A stretch of 64,000 nt of DNA, from assembly GCA_029202845.1 (NCBI GenBank), contig CP119315.1:3689001-3753000 (forward strand). The letters are read 5' to 3'. Numbering within the stretch: the first letter of the stretch is position 1; every line of letters begins with the position of its first letter. The position numbers and the translations under genes are program-made. This document shows positions 16,697-26,294 of this stretch, in pieces. The DNA is from Candidatus Sphingomonas colombiensis (GTDB lineage Bacteria; Pseudomonadota; Alphaproteobacteria; Sphingomonadales; Sphingomonadaceae). The notes below the pieces were generated by a model. It was not told the origin of the DNA, searched no databases, and saw only the letters and a list, made by a program, of their open reading frames with translations.

Positions 16697-17881
16697 TCAA
16701 TGAGAAAACAATAAAGCGGCCCCCACGGACCAAAAGACGATCGCGACCGGTGCCAATCTCAATTGTAGCGCCAGAAACCCCACCACAACTATTACGATGT
16801 CAAGCCCGGAGCCAAGTGCACTAATCGTGACAGGATTATAAAGCGCCGCACCCAATAACCCGACAACGGCGGCGTTGATGCCCGCGATCGCCGCGCTCAC
16901 GCGACGGTTCGAAGCGATAGCGCGGCGGAACGGCATCAGACCCGCGATGAGCAGGAGCCCCGGTGCGAAAATCGCGACAAGCGCGAGCGATGCCCCAACA
17001 GCCGTTGCTTGCGGCATGGCCACCGCTCCGAGATAGGAGGCGAGCGTAAACAAGGGGCCGGGAACCGCTTGCGCGGCACCGTAACCCGCAAGGAATGTGT
17101 CGTTACTCATCCAGCCAGGGACGAGGCTCGCCTGCAACAACGGTAGCACGACATGACCGCCACCAAATACCAGCGCACCTGCCCGGTAAAAGATCCCAAC
17201 AAGCGCCGCCCAGGCTCCGATCGCCGCCAGAAACGGAAGGGAAACCAGTAGAATCGCAAAAATAGCGAGCAGCAAGGCACCGCTTCGGCGCGAAGGATGC
17301 CAGCCCATAATATCCGCGCGAGGCGCCGGCGAGCCACGGCAGAGCAACATCCCCGCGCATGCTCCAGCCGCAATCAACGCGACCTGCGCCAGCGGGTACG
17401 CCAGAAAAAGCATCGTCGCTCCCGCCGAAATGGCGATCATGGCGCGACGGATATCCGGGGTGAGCGTTCGCGCCATGCCGAGCAGCGCCTGCGCGACAAT
17501 CGCCACCGCCGCCAGCTTGAGGCCGTGAACAACACTATCGACAGCCGGGCCGGAGCGCGATCCGGCAACAACAGCGAAACCCATCATCAGAAGCGCGGAA
17601 GGCAAGGTAAAGGCTGTCCACGCAGCGAGGCCGCCCAATGGGCCCGCGCGCATTAGTCCCAGCGCGAAGCCGACCTGACTCGATGCCGGTCCTGGCAGGA
17701 ACTGGCACAGCCCCACCAATTCGGCATAGCCCGCATCATCCAGCCAGCGGCGGCGTGTCACCAGTTCGTCGCGAAAATAGCCAAGATGTGCAATTGGGCC
17801 GCCGAATGAAGTGAGGCCGAGCTTCAAAAACGCGTGGAAGACCTCAGTTGCCGTGCCCCGCCCGCTTCCGGTGCTGTTCAC
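16697..17881 (-). CDS. chrA: Chromate transporter
   Basis: The 394-residue membrane protein is of the two-domain CHR type. The N-terminal half carries SFGGPIAHLGYFRDELV and CQFLPGPASSQVGFALG, and the second half repeats the pattern with FGGGHVVLPLLQ and YGAAQAVPGPLFTLASYLG. About ten hydrophobic segments are visible. The family exports chromate in exchange for, or driven by, the proton gradient, lowering cytoplasmic chromate. No chrB regulator is adjacent. The gene runs convergent to the IS graveyard and may be part of the acquired segment. Confidence 0.92.
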   Translation of the reverse strand: MNSTGSGRGTATEVFHAFLKLGLTSFGGPIAHLGYFRDELVTRRRWLDDAGYAELVGLCQFLPGPASSQVGFALGLMRAGPLGGLAAWTAFTLPSALLMMGFAVVAGSRSGPAVDSVVHGLKLAAVAIVAQALLGMARTLTPDIRRAMIAISAGATMLFLAYPLAQVALIAAGACAGMLLCRGSPAPRADIMGWHPSRRSGALLLAIFAILLVSLPFLAAIGAWAALVGIFYRAGALVFGGGHVVLPLLQASLVPGWMSNDTFLAGYGAAQAVPGPLFTLASYLGAVAMPQATAVGASLALVAIFAPGLLLIAGLMPFRRAIASNRRVSAAIAGINAAVVGLLGAALYNPVTISALGSGLDIVIVVVGFLALQLRLAPVAIVFWSVGAALLFSH

Positions 17882-18256
17882 CCCGCCTCCTTCTCGATGA
17901 ACGCTCCGGACAAGTCATATCCGCCCGCAATCGAACCGACTTCCGTTATCGGGAACCGATAATGAGCAGCGCAATTCCTGACCAGTGCCTTGGACGGGAT
18001 CAGGCTCCCATATGGGTGAAAACCGGATGGAAGCATGCGCCATGCGCTAGGCTGCTCCGCCATCCGGTGCCCCGGATCTGCCAGAAGAACAGATGTGAAG
18101 ATCGAGATGGTTCATCTCCGCGCGGCAAACCGCCGGCTGGTTCTGTCTCGCAGATCCGTAAACATCCGAATAGAATGAAACGGTCGTGCAGCCCATTCCT
18201 CCCCCACGCGTCGCAGCCCGCTTTCCTGGCCGCGAACCACTTCGAGGAGACGGATC
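17882..18256. other. Promoter gap between chrA and the first BON gene
   Basis: The gap must hold both divergent promoters. A small inverted repeat (GAGATG, GTT, CATCTC) lies near 18106-18120, and GAGGAGACGG precedes the BON gene. No coding frame is convincing and no TTGAT-N4-ATCAA box was found by eye. Confidence 0.4.
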
Positions 18257-18913
18257 ATGTATAAGACCGATAATCAATTGCAGCATGACGTGATCGCCGA
18301 ACTGGATTGGGAGCCCAGCGTCGATGCCACCGATATCGGCGTTGCCGTTCACGAAGGCGTCGTTACCCTTTCAGGGTTTGTGAAAAGCTATCCGGAGAAA
18401 AAGGCTGCGGAGAAAGCGACCCGCCGCGTCGCCGGGGTGAAGGCAATCGCCGAAGAAATCGGGGTTCGTCTCGCATCGGATCCGAAGACCGCTGATCACG
18501 AGATCGCCAAGCGGATCGTCGATATATTCCACTGGAACGTGCTGATCCCGTCGGATGAAATCACGATCAAGGTAGAACATGGCTTGGTGACGCTGAGCGG
18601 TACGGTCGAATGGTCGTATCAACGCGACGAGGCCCGCAACGCGGCCGGGCGTATCAATGGCGTAATCGGGATCAGCAACCTGATCGAGATCAGCCAGGCC
18701 TCCGCCAATGTGGACATCAAGGAGCGAATTACCGCCGCTTTCAAACGGCAGGCGATCTTTGATACCGGCGCGATCAGCGTGAGCACCAAAGGAGGGACCG
18801 TTTACCTCGGCGGACGCGTCAGCCACTGGAGCGCGCGCGGCATCGCCGAACGAGCGGCATGGGCGGCACCCGGTGTAACCGAGGTCAGGGACGATATTAT
18901 AGTCGCGGTTTGA
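18257..18913 (+). CDS. Triple BON-domain protein
   Basis: The 218-residue protein has three BON domains, about residues 4-70, 78-145 and 149-217. Each shows the pattern of an amphipathic helix, then a V-x-V or I-x-V strand, G-x-V-T-L-S-G, a helix and a final strand (for example VHEGVVTLSGFV, VEHGLVTLSGTV, TKGGTVYLGGRV). There is no signal peptide. BON proteins such as OsmY and Kbp bind lipid surfaces or ions and respond to osmotic and general stress. Two close paralogues are in this window (24206 and 40404), and universal stress genes follow, pointing to a shared stress role. Confidence 0.88.
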   Translation: MYKTDNQLQHDVIAELDWEPSVDATDIGVAVHEGVVTLSGFVKSYPEKKAAEKATRRVAGVKAIAEEIGVRLASDPKTADHEIAKRIVDIFHWNVLIPSDEITIKVEHGLVTLSGTVEWSYQRDEARNAAGRINGVIGISNLIEISQASANVDIKERITAAFKRQAIFDTGAISVSTKGGTVYLGGRVSHWSARGIAERAAWAAPGVTEVRDDIIVAV

Positions 18914-19138
18914 ACGGGCCCATCCCAATGGGCGGCGGCCCACAACCCATGTTGCCCGCCCATATGTGTCGAAAAGCTCCCTGTCCGCAAATCCTGGTCG
19001 CTGGTACGACGCCTGACGATTGGCAATCGACAATCCGACAGTGTTTCGATTGATCGCGACGGCGCTATTGCCATTTCTACGTACAGCCGTCTCGCCCGCG
19101 CCAGATGTATCCCCTGTTCTTCGACAAGGAGGGCGATC

Positions 19139-19954
19139 ATGATCAAGACAATTCTGGCGCTGGTCGAAGAGGCAAAACGTGCCGAGGCCTTCATCGCTTC
19201 CGTTGCGACGCTAGCGCGGCAGCTACAGGCGCATGTCGTCTTCGATATCGTGACCGCCGCTCCCCTTATTTCTCCCCGACTTGCCCCTTTCGGAACGCTC
19301 AACCCGGTGCCTGGCGAACGCAGGCAGATCCGCGGCGAGCAGGAACGGGCGCTTCGTCCTCTCATTCCCGACGATATCAGCAGCGAGGTGATGTCACAGA
19401 TCGACGATGTCGACCGGGTGCCGACCGATGTGCGCGAAGCCACGCCGCTCGCTGATCTGATCATGATCGCGCCGCCGGAGGACTGGGAGATCGAATGGCT
19501 TCGTCGACACGTGATCGAAACACTCCTGCTGTCCTCCGGTACGGCGCTGATGCTTCTTCCTGCGGGACGGGCAGTACGGCGTGTTGACCATGCCGTGCTG
19601 GGCTGGAGGCCGGACGCCCACACCGTGCGCGCGCTTCACGAACTTGTCGCGCTGGCCGAACCGGGGGCGAGGATCGATGTCACCTATGTCAAACGAGATG
19701 TCGCGGACCAACCCGATGTGCCGCTCGGACGGGTGGCGGCAATGCTCGCCCGACATGGCTTCGGGGTCGAAACCTATATGCTCAAACGAGGCGAGCGAGT
19801 ATCCGAGCGACTGTCGGCGTTCACGCTAGAACAGGGCGCTGACCTGCTCGCTGTCGGTGGCTATGGCCACACGCGAGCACGCGAGCTTGTTCTCGGCGGA
19901 GTGACCCGGCAGCTCGTCCTGGAGCCACGCCTCCCTATTCTTATGGTGCATTGA
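19139..19954 (+). CDS. Universal stress protein, tandem type
   Basis: The 271-residue protein is long enough for two USP folds. The second half has a strand (VDHAVLGWRPDAHTVRALHE) and the nucleotide-binding signature GGYGHTRARELVLGGVTRQL, which fits G-2X-G-9X-G(S/T). The first half starts MIKTILALVEEAKRAEAF and is more degenerate. AAGGAGG precedes ATG 19139 by six bases. It differs from the MKNILLL group in this island, so it represents another branch. Its role is inferred as ATP-dependent stress or starvation signalling. Confidence 0.88.
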   Translation: MIKTILALVEEAKRAEAFIASVATLARQLQAHVVFDIVTAAPLISPRLAPFGTLNPVPGERRQIRGEQERALRPLIPDDISSEVMSQIDDVDRVPTDVREATPLADLIMIAPPEDWEIEWLRRHVIETLLLSSGTALMLLPAGRAVRRVDHAVLGWRPDAHTVRALHELVALAEPGARIDVTYVKRDVADQPDVPLGRVAAMLARHGFGVETYMLKRGERVSERLSAFTLEQGADLLAVGGYGHTRARELVLGGVTRQLVLEPRLPILMVH

Positions 19955-20458
19955 ACATAGCATTGCGCACGTACTGTCAGGCGCTGTTCCGAACCAGTCG
20001 CATCATCGGGTTGTGGTTCAAAATCGGAGACCGAAAATAAAGCATCCTGATCAATTGCAGACTGTTTCAGGCGCATCCGCGTTAAGGCACTGAACTTCAT
20101 CCGATCCGCGAAAGCGCCAGCACAGTGTTTAATGCGGCCTGCATCCACAGTTGGTCGAGCGGGGGTTTTGCCGGGCGCATCCAGAATAAGCTGGACACCA
20201 CAGCAACTTGCGCCTCGCTCACCGACACAAACCCTATCGACCCCACCGATATCTCGGCATCATTATAAGAAGCGGACTTCGGTGAACGGCAGTTCCCACG
20301 CAAGCAAATGCCTGCACCGCATCATGTTTGGGTCGCAATGCAGCAAACCGCACATCATCCTGATATCTCAACCTGGCCCCGCCCCTAGGTAAACTTGCGG
20401 ATGGCGGCAGCGCGCTCCTCGTCGTTAGCGTCGAATATTATCGAACGGAGACGCGGCC
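19955..20458. other. 504-base gap without recognised gene
   Basis: This separates two universal stress genes. A minus-strand frame at 20097-20303 gives a peptide that I cannot relate to any family. The last 40 bases carry the likely ribosome site of the next gene (ACGGAGACG). No repeat or box stands out. Confidence 0.35.
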
Positions 20459-21271
20459 ATGAAGAATCTTCTGCTGCTGGTTCATGACGATGAAGGACAG
20501 GAAGCACGACTGAGCGTCGCAATCGATCTCGCGGGCGCGCTGGGTGGCCACCTTACTTGCCTCGACGTCGCGGCGCCCCCCAACCGCCTTTTGCGGGCGC
20601 TCGACGGCGCAATCACGACGATGGTGCTGGAGCAGGAAAGGAATGCGGGTCTTCGGCGCGACAAAACAGCACTCGATGTGCGGCTGACCGCAAGCGGCGT
20701 CTCATTTTCATGGAAGGATTTGACCGGAAGCCTCGACACCCTATTGATTCGTGAATCGCAGTTGGCCGATCTCGTCATACTGAGCACAATCCTACCAGAT
20801 GATGACACCCGCGGTATGGTCGGAATGATCCGGGCAACGACAAAACATTCGCGGACACCGATTCTGGCGGTGCCCGCATCCGCTACTGGTTTCCATGCTA
20901 ACGGGCGGGCTACGGTCATGTGGGATGGCTCGCCTGACGCCGAAGCGGCATTGTGCGCGGCGGTCCCACTTCTGTCGCTCGCCGGCGAAATCATTCTGCT
21001 TCAGGTGGATGACGGCTCGCACGGCGCATCATTACGGGACGCCACCGATTATCTGCGACGTCAAGGGCTCGTTGGGCACCCACTGCGTCACGACCCGTGT
21101 GGTGATACCGCAGCGGAGGTGATCACCCGTCACATCGCCCGTCATGAACCGGCTTTTATAGTAATGGGGGCATTCGGCCATGGGCGCGTGCACGATGCGC
21201 TGTTGGGTAGCGTCACCCGGCATCTGCTCGCCGTCAGCAACGTGCCGCTGCTGATCGCCCATCGCGCTTAA
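20459..21271 (+). CDS. Universal stress protein, MKNLLLL/GQEAR group
   Basis: The 270-residue protein starts MKNLLLLVHDDEGQEARLSV, a signature shared with the proteins at 22427 and 31603 and the remnant at 41160. The C-terminal domain ends with GAFGHGRVHDALLGSVTRHL, a good ATP-binding G-2X-G-9X-GS motif. The N-terminal domain, with VTYIPP-like spacing, is degenerate. It follows GGAGACGCGGCC before ATG. It stands alone between long gaps, so it probably has its own promoter. Confidence 0.88.
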   Translation: MKNLLLLVHDDEGQEARLSVAIDLAGALGGHLTCLDVAAPPNRLLRALDGAITTMVLEQERNAGLRRDKTALDVRLTASGVSFSWKDLTGSLDTLLIRESQLADLVILSTILPDDDTRGMVGMIRATTKHSRTPILAVPASATGFHANGRATVMWDGSPDAEAALCAAVPLLSLAGEIILLQVDDGSHGASLRDATDYLRRQGLVGHPLRHDPCGDTAAEVITRHIARHEPAFIVMGAFGHGRVHDALLGSVTRHLLAVSNVPLLIAHRA

Positions 21272-21721
21272 CTCTCGCCTCGTTGGCACAATGGCAAGTC
21301 TAGCATCGTCCATCGAACTGGTGGGTGCTCAGGTTCACCGTCATCAAGCTGATCGATACATGGACATGGACGCTGGGCATGATGCAGAATTGCCGCAACG
21401 GACCAATAGTGAGTCAATCTGCTACGTTGTCGAGCGCTCGTTCCATGTTGCTTGATGACTGGAATATCGCCGCGGCTCCGCTCAGCACAGGACGCGATTA
21501 TTCGCCTCTCAGGCCGCGCAGACTCCAGGACGCCAGGTCAATATGCTAAACTTGATACGCGCCGCGACTGTCGCGAACGCGCATCACCAAAAGTGCCCAT
21601 AGCCATTCCGACACGCGTCCTATTACCTTCATCACCACCTTTCCCAGCCCCGAACTATCCACGACCGCAACGGCGGCCAGGCCATGTGAGCGCCTCTCTC
21701 GGAAAGGGGGGGACCCACGGC
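21272..21721. other. 450-base gap without recognised gene
   Basis: The stretch is on the 3' side of both neighbouring genes and contains only short frames. A local run of G (about 21708-21715) and scattered inverted repeats are visible but no convincing terminator or gene. Confidence 0.35.
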
Positions 21722-22051
21722 TCATTCTGTCGGGGCGTCCGTCCGGCTTGTGACCGTCGCCATGCCATTCGCGCCAATCTCTACAAGGTGGAACTGCCCA
21801 TCATCGCAACGCACGCGCCAGAGCGGGCGACCATGCTCATCGGGCTGACGGGCTACGTCGGTCAATTGCTGGCACGGCAATCCGGCATCGCGGACCGCGC
21901 GAAACAGCACCGCCTCCTGCTCGCCGCGCGGCAGACGTTCGATTGCGGCCACCGCGTTCCCTACGGCAACCACATTTTCAGGGGCCGGCGTTGGGCGGGA
22001 ACAGGCTGCGGCGAGGAGCAGGAATGACAGCATCGGCACACTGCGTTTCAT
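21722..22051 (-). CDS. Small predicted lipoprotein
   Basis: The 109-residue protein starts at ATG 22051, eight bases after GGAGA; the frame is open much further upstream but only this start gives a signal peptide. MKRSVPMLSFLLLAAACS is a lipoprotein signal with the lipobox LAAAC, so the mature protein would be lipid-anchored at Cys17. The mature part has two more Cys (LPCQQ, VRCDDG) that may form a disulfide, and the pattern GRPLWRVRCDDGQFHLVEI resembles small periplasmic proteins of unknown function. No partner gene is adjacent. Confidence 0.7.
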   Translation of the reverse strand: MKRSVPMLSFLLLAAACSRPTPAPENVVAVGNAVAAIERLPRGEQEAVLFRAVRDAGLPCQQLTDVARQPDEHGRPLWRVRCDDGQFHLVEIGANGMATVTSRTDAPTE

Positions 22052-22426
22052 AATGCATCTCCAGACTATGCCAGAAGAATGATGATGAACGGATGCAAGC
22101 GGCATCCGCAATGATACGGATTCCCAATGCGACGCATCCTCGCCGAAATGCTCCGGCATAGCGAGGGACCGAATTCGTGATCCAATGGTATCGTAAACGT
22201 GGACTGCAGGAGCGGGCAATGGGTAGTCATGCGCGTTGCCGCGAGGCGCGCGTCGCTCACGAAAGCATGACACGCCTGTTGATTGCCCGCTGCGTAACGC
22301 AGCCCGACCTCGATCGCCGAATATGCCAGCACTGCAGCCTGCGCTCGATATGCGGCAGATTCACACCACCATCACTCGGGCCAAGCGCCGCTTCGGAATA
22401 TTCCAGAACCACAAAAGGCAAACGTA
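22052..22426. other. Divergent promoter gap
   Basis: Starts of the lipoprotein gene (minus) and the next universal stress gene (plus) flank this gap. It contains a weak frame (22236-22427) that looks non-coding. No known regulator site was recognised. Confidence 0.35.
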
Positions 22427-23233
22427 ATGAAGAATATCCTCCTCCTCATCCACGATGATGCCGGTCAGGAAGCTCGCCTTCAGGTCGCGCTGGACCTTGT
22501 CCGCGCGGTGGAAGGACACCTCAGCTGCATGGACGTCACCTATATCCCGCCGATCATCGGCGGCGGATATTATGAGGATAGCTATGCCATCGCGACACTG
22601 GTGACGCAGGAAGCTGAGCGGGAGATAGCCAACAAGGCCAAGCTTGAGGCGAGACTCGCCAATGAGGGTCTGTCGTGGGACTGGAAAGAGGCTCGCGGCG
22701 CATTCGTCCCCTGTCTTGTAAGGACGGCCACACTCGCCGATGCCATCATCGTCGATAGGCAGTTGGGCGACTTCTCCTTCCCCGACACGCGCTGGGCCGT
22801 CAACGAACTGATCGTGCGATCGGGCAACAACGTGATCGCGGTGCCGCCGGACCATCCGCAGTTCGATACCAGTTCGGCGATGGTCGCCTGGGATGGATCA
22901 CGCAGCGCGGGTGCTGCGCTGCGAGCGGCGGTTCCCTTGTTACGAATCGCAGAGCGGGTCATCCTCGTCGAAGCGGAAGACCGATCGATCACCGTTCCAG
23001 CCGAGGATGCCGCTCGCTACCTATCACGGCACGGCATCCATCCCGAAATCCGCAGGCTCAAGAGCCTGCCGCGCGAAGCGGGCGCGACGCTGCTGTCGGA
23101 AGCGCGCGGGAGCGACTACGGCTATTGCATCATGGGCGGATTCAGCCACCTTCGACTGACCGAGGCACTGTTCGGCGGCGTCACCCGCTCGATGCTGGCG
23201 AACAGCCCTATCCCGGTGTTCCTGACGCACTGA
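22427..23233 (+). CDS. Universal stress protein, MKNILLL/GQEAR group
   Basis: The 268-residue protein begins MKNILLLIHDDAGQEARLQV and shares CMDVTYIPPIIGGGYYEDSY with the 31603 protein, where it reads CLDVTYIPPVLGSGYYDDSY, so the two are close paralogues. The C-terminal USP domain has WDGSRSAGAALRAAVPLL and the ending MGGFSHLRLTEALFGGVTRS, a slightly degenerate nucleotide-binding loop. It is probably cytoplasmic and monocistronic. Confidence 0.88.
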   Translation: MKNILLLIHDDAGQEARLQVALDLVRAVEGHLSCMDVTYIPPIIGGGYYEDSYAIATLVTQEAEREIANKAKLEARLANEGLSWDWKEARGAFVPCLVRTATLADAIIVDRQLGDFSFPDTRWAVNELIVRSGNNVIAVPPDHPQFDTSSAMVAWDGSRSAGAALRAAVPLLRIAERVILVEAEDRSITVPAEDAARYLSRHGIHPEIRRLKSLPREAGATLLSEARGSDYGYCIMGGFSHLRLTEALFGGVTRSMLANSPIPVFLTH

Positions 23234-23682
23234 CGGCAAGGAGCGTTCGCGCTTCCCCTGTCTGGTGCGTACGATCACCGGCCTTACGGTGCCGCACGAA
23301 ATAAGGTCGCCTCCCGCGCGCCGGCGCTCGACGCTATCGCCGCCGTCCCTTTACGCTCCAAGTCACGCGCTGGCTTACTGTCCACTGAGTTCGACGGGGT
23401 TCGATGGCCGCGCCATTGTACTGGCACCTGCCGGCGCACGGGTATTGGGGAATGTGCGAATCGTTCCGACGCGCGTTCGCAACGGCCCGCTGCACGGTTA
23501 AGTACAGTTCCTAATGGCGGCGTGCGGCGCGTCAGCCTTAGCTCTACCTGCCAGATAGCAATTCGAGTCACTGGCCAGCGCGATTGTCGGCAGGGATCAC
23601 CCTGCCAGCGCGACATCCCGTCCATGCGGATGCACGACGCGCCGGTCAGTCCAACCCGATGCGCTGATGAAGGAAAAGCATC
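23234..23682. other. 449-base gap without recognised gene
   Basis: This lies between a universal stress gene and hsp20. I see no coding frame with a plausible start, no CIRCE-like element and no ROSE-like thermosensor that can be folded confidently by eye. Confidence 0.3.
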
Positions 23683-24159
23683 ATGACCCCAATCACCCAT
23701 GCCCCACCCCGACGCAGCGTATCGCAGACGCCCTTTGGCTGGCTGCGTACCGAGATCGATCGGCTGTTCGACGACTTCTCGCCTTCACGCGCCATCCTTC
23801 ATTTCGGGACGGAAGGCTTTGCTCCCGCGCCGGCGCTGGAGATGACTTCGGGCGACAACGAATATCGTCTCACCGCCGAGTTGCCGGGCATCAAGGAGGA
23901 CGATGTGGAACTCAGCGTCGCCGATGGCATGCTGAAGTTGCGAGGGGACAAGCGCGAAGTGCAGGATCACAAGCAAGATGGCCATCTGCTCGGCGAGCGC
24001 TGCTACGGCAGTTTCGAGCGCAATCTCCCTCTCCCGGCGGATGTCAATTACGCCGCGATCAGCGCCGAATTCCGTAAGGGCGTCCTGACTGTCACGCTAC
24101 CGAAAAACGCGGAGGCGGCGGAGCGCTCGCGCAGGATCGCGATCACGAACAGCGATTGA
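23683..24159 (+). CDS. Hsp20/alpha-crystallin small heat shock protein
   Basis: The 158-residue chaperone has an N-terminal arm (FGWLRTEIDRLFDDF), an alpha-crystallin domain at about 45-140 with PALEMTSGDNEYRLTAELPG and the signature FERNLPLPADVN, and the tail GVLTVTLPKNAEA. The short tail IAITNSD lacks a strong I-x-I beyond IAI. It holds unfolded proteins for refolding by ATP-dependent chaperones. A BON protein follows 46 bases downstream on the same strand, probably in the same transcript. Confidence 0.93.
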   Translation: MTPITHAPPRRSVSQTPFGWLRTEIDRLFDDFSPSRAILHFGTEGFAPAPALEMTSGDNEYRLTAELPGIKEDDVELSVADGMLKLRGDKREVQDHKQDGHLLGERCYGSFERNLPLPADVNYAAISAEFRKGVLTVTLPKNAEAAERSRRIAITNSD

Positions 24160-24205
24160 AATCACCTGGCCGCGCCTCGTCGCTGCCGAAGCAGGAGTGA
24201 ATCCG

Positions 24206-24856
24206 ATGAAGACCGACAGCGAATTGCAGCAAGATGTTCTCGATGAACTGACCTGGGCGCCAGAGATTGAGCAAGGCCATGTCGGGGTAACAGCGCGTGA
24301 TGGCGTCGTTACGCTCTCCGGCAATGTCCCCAGTTATGCGATGAAAATCGCCGCCGAACGGCTCGCTCGCCGCGTGAAGGGGGTGAAGGCGATCGCGGAG
24401 GAGATCAAGGTTCACCTCGCGAACGATCCAAAGACTTCGGACGAGGAGATCGCCGAACGGATCGTGCGAATCTTTACTTGGGACGCGCTGATCCCGGCCA
24501 ACGCGATTCAGGTCAAGGTCGAGCGGGGCTATGTCACGCTTACCGGTGAGGTCGAATGGAATTACCAAAAACAGGCCGCCTATAAAGCGGCCGGTCGGAT
24601 CGGCGGAGTTCTCGGCGTGGCAAGCTATATTACGGTCCGTGCACGCCCGACACCCCACGATGTCCGTGAAAGGATTCTCGCCGCCCTCAAGCGTTCGAGC
24701 GAGGTGGACGCAAGCACGATCGAGGTCCGGATCGACGGTGGCAAGGTTCGGCTGAGCGGCGCGGTCCGCGGCTGGAATGAGCGTCGCACCGCTGAGGCCG
24801 CTGCCTGGGCGGCCCCCGGCGTCGTCGCGGTCGAAGACGAGATCATGCTCGCCTGA
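24206..24856 (+). CDS. Triple BON-domain protein
   Basis: The 216-residue product (ATG 24206, AGGAG eight bases upstream; a GTG at 24197 is less likely) starts MKTDSELQQDVLDELTWAP and has the same three-BON layout as the 18257 and 40404 proteins (DGVVTLSGNV, ERGYVTLTGEV, DGGKVRLSGAV). It has no signal peptide. It follows hsp20 closely and precedes a membrane protein, consistent with a stress operon. Confidence 0.88.
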   Translation: MKTDSELQQDVLDELTWAPEIEQGHVGVTARDGVVTLSGNVPSYAMKIAAERLARRVKGVKAIAEEIKVHLANDPKTSDEEIAERIVRIFTWDALIPANAIQVKVERGYVTLTGEVEWNYQKQAAYKAAGRIGGVLGVASYITVRARPTPHDVRERILAALKRSSEVDASTIEVRIDGGKVRLSGAVRGWNERRTAEAAAWAAPGVVAVEDEIMLA

Positions 24857-24938
24857 TGGACCGCTTCCGGGCGGTGTGCCTCCCGGAAGGTGTCCTTCCC
24901 GGTGCCGCTCCTTCCCGTTGCAAGGAGGCCGTTCACCC

Positions 24939-25949
24939 GTGCGCGCTCGCCATTCCACTCGCCCGCTCCACTTAGTCGCCGGGGTGATGATCGCGCTGGC
25001 GGGGGTTTTCTTCGTGGAGCACCGCAACGAAATTGGACGCTTCGGAGAATTACTCCACCATGCCCGGCCCGCATGGCTGATCGTGGCACTTGCTTGTCAG
25101 TTCCTGACCTATTTTTGCGTCGCGGCCGGATGGCAGACCGTGTTGCGGCGATCTGGGTCTATCCGGTCGCTTTGGCAGTTAGCCCCGATCTCCGTGGTCA
25201 AATTGTTCGCCGACCAAATGCTGCCCAGCGCCGGAATCAGTGGCAACCTTGTTCTGATTGAGCGGCTCACCGCGATTGACGTACCGCGGGGTGACGCGAT
25301 GGCGACTCTGATCGTTTCGACGATTGGTTTTTACCTGGCTTATGCCGTGATGGCGCTGGCGACACTCGGCACGCTATGGCTGCATCGTGACGCGACGCCG
25401 CTGTTCGTTGGACTGACGACCACCTTCATGCTCGTCGCGCTGGCAATCCCCGCGCTGGCGCTGCGGCTTCGCGCGCGCGGCAGCCGCCCGCTTCCGCCCC
25501 GACTGGAACGGATCAGCGCGGTCGCCTCGCTCTTGCGCATCATCGGCGAAACGCCAGCGATGGTGCTCTCCGACCGAAGGCTGCTGGCGCGCGTCGCACT
25601 GTTCAACGCGGCGGTCTTCCTGTGCGACGCGATGACGCTGACAGCCTGCCTCGCCGCGCTCGGCGGACCAGTTATACCGACGAGTGCGTTTGTGGCATTG
25701 ATCGCGGCATCGATGGTGGTGACACTCGGCCCGATCCCGTTCGGGCTGGGCACATTCGAGGCAACCTGCGTCATGGTTCTCCATCTGCTCGGCGTATCGG
25801 TCGCGGGCGCGCTGGCGGCGACAATGCTGTTCCGGCTGCTTGCGACCTGGTTGCCGCTGGCAGCCGGGATGGTGATGGTGGGTCGGCGGCGGCTGATCCG
25901 TGCGGCTCGTAGCGCCAGGGCGTCTTCCAAGCCGCCGCCGGCTACGTAG
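24939..25949 (+). CDS. Lysylphosphatidylglycerol synthase/UPF0104-type membrane protein
   Basis: GTG 24939 with AAGGAGG ten bases upstream gives 336 residues; earlier in-frame starts overlap the BON gene. About eight to nine hydrophobic segments match the flippase-like domain seen at the N-terminus of MprF and in AglD-type proteins: LVALACQF-like helix, KLFADQMLPSAGISGNLVLI, and the C-terminal GPIPFGLGTFEATCVMVLH. There is no aminoacyl-transferase domain, so it is a stand-alone membrane unit, possibly a lipid translocase. It follows the BON gene by 82 bases. Confidence 0.8.
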   Translation: MRARHSTRPLHLVAGVMIALAGVFFVEHRNEIGRFGELLHHARPAWLIVALACQFLTYFCVAAGWQTVLRRSGSIRSLWQLAPISVVKLFADQMLPSAGISGNLVLIERLTAIDVPRGDAMATLIVSTIGFYLAYAVMALATLGTLWLHRDATPLFVGLTTTFMLVALAIPALALRLRARGSRPLPPRLERISAVASLLRIIGETPAMVLSDRRLLARVALFNAAVFLCDAMTLTACLAALGGPVIPTSAFVALIAASMVVTLGPIPFGLGTFEATCVMVLHLLGVSVAGALAATMLFRLLATWLPLAAGMVMVGRRRLIRAARSARASSKPPPAT

Positions 25950-26016
25950 GTGTACGCATCCCCGCAGTGACGCGACCCGCTTAGCATATCTTGGCTTCGT
26001 CACGTCGAGGTGTCCA

Positions 26017-26187
26017 ATGATCCGTCTGTTCCTTTCCATCGCCGAACTATCGCGCATTATGCTCGGTCAGATTTTCCGCGTCATCGGTATCGCTGCGCTA
26101 GCAGCCACCGCTGGCATTGCCGGGGCTTTCTTTGCGGGAACCCAGTCACGCGCCGAACGCCGTCGTGACCGGGAAACGCGGCGATGA
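26017..26187 (+). CDS. Small single-span membrane protein
   Basis: The 56-residue protein starts at ATG 26017, six bases after GAGG. It has an amphipathic N-terminus (MIRLFLSIAELSRIMLGQIF), a hydrophobic segment (VIGIAALAATAGIAGAFFAG) and a basic tail (RAERRRDRETRR) that would stay in the cytoplasm. I do not recognise a family. It lies between the flippase-like gene and a phosphoketolase remnant. Confidence 0.5.
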   Translation: MIRLFLSIAELSRIMLGQIFRVIGIAALAATAGIAGAFFAGTQSRAERRRDRETRR

Positions 26188-26294
26188 CCAACCAGCATGC
26201 AAGGTGGCTGAAGATCGTAGGCAGGCTGAACCCGCCGCTCAACACCCAGTTGCCCAGACCTGTCCGGCTGCGGGAGTACAATGCTACCTGCTAT

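Noticed and set aside
20097..20303. 68-codon minus-strand frame in the gap before a universal stress gene
   Set aside because: No match to a known family and no convincing ribosome site.
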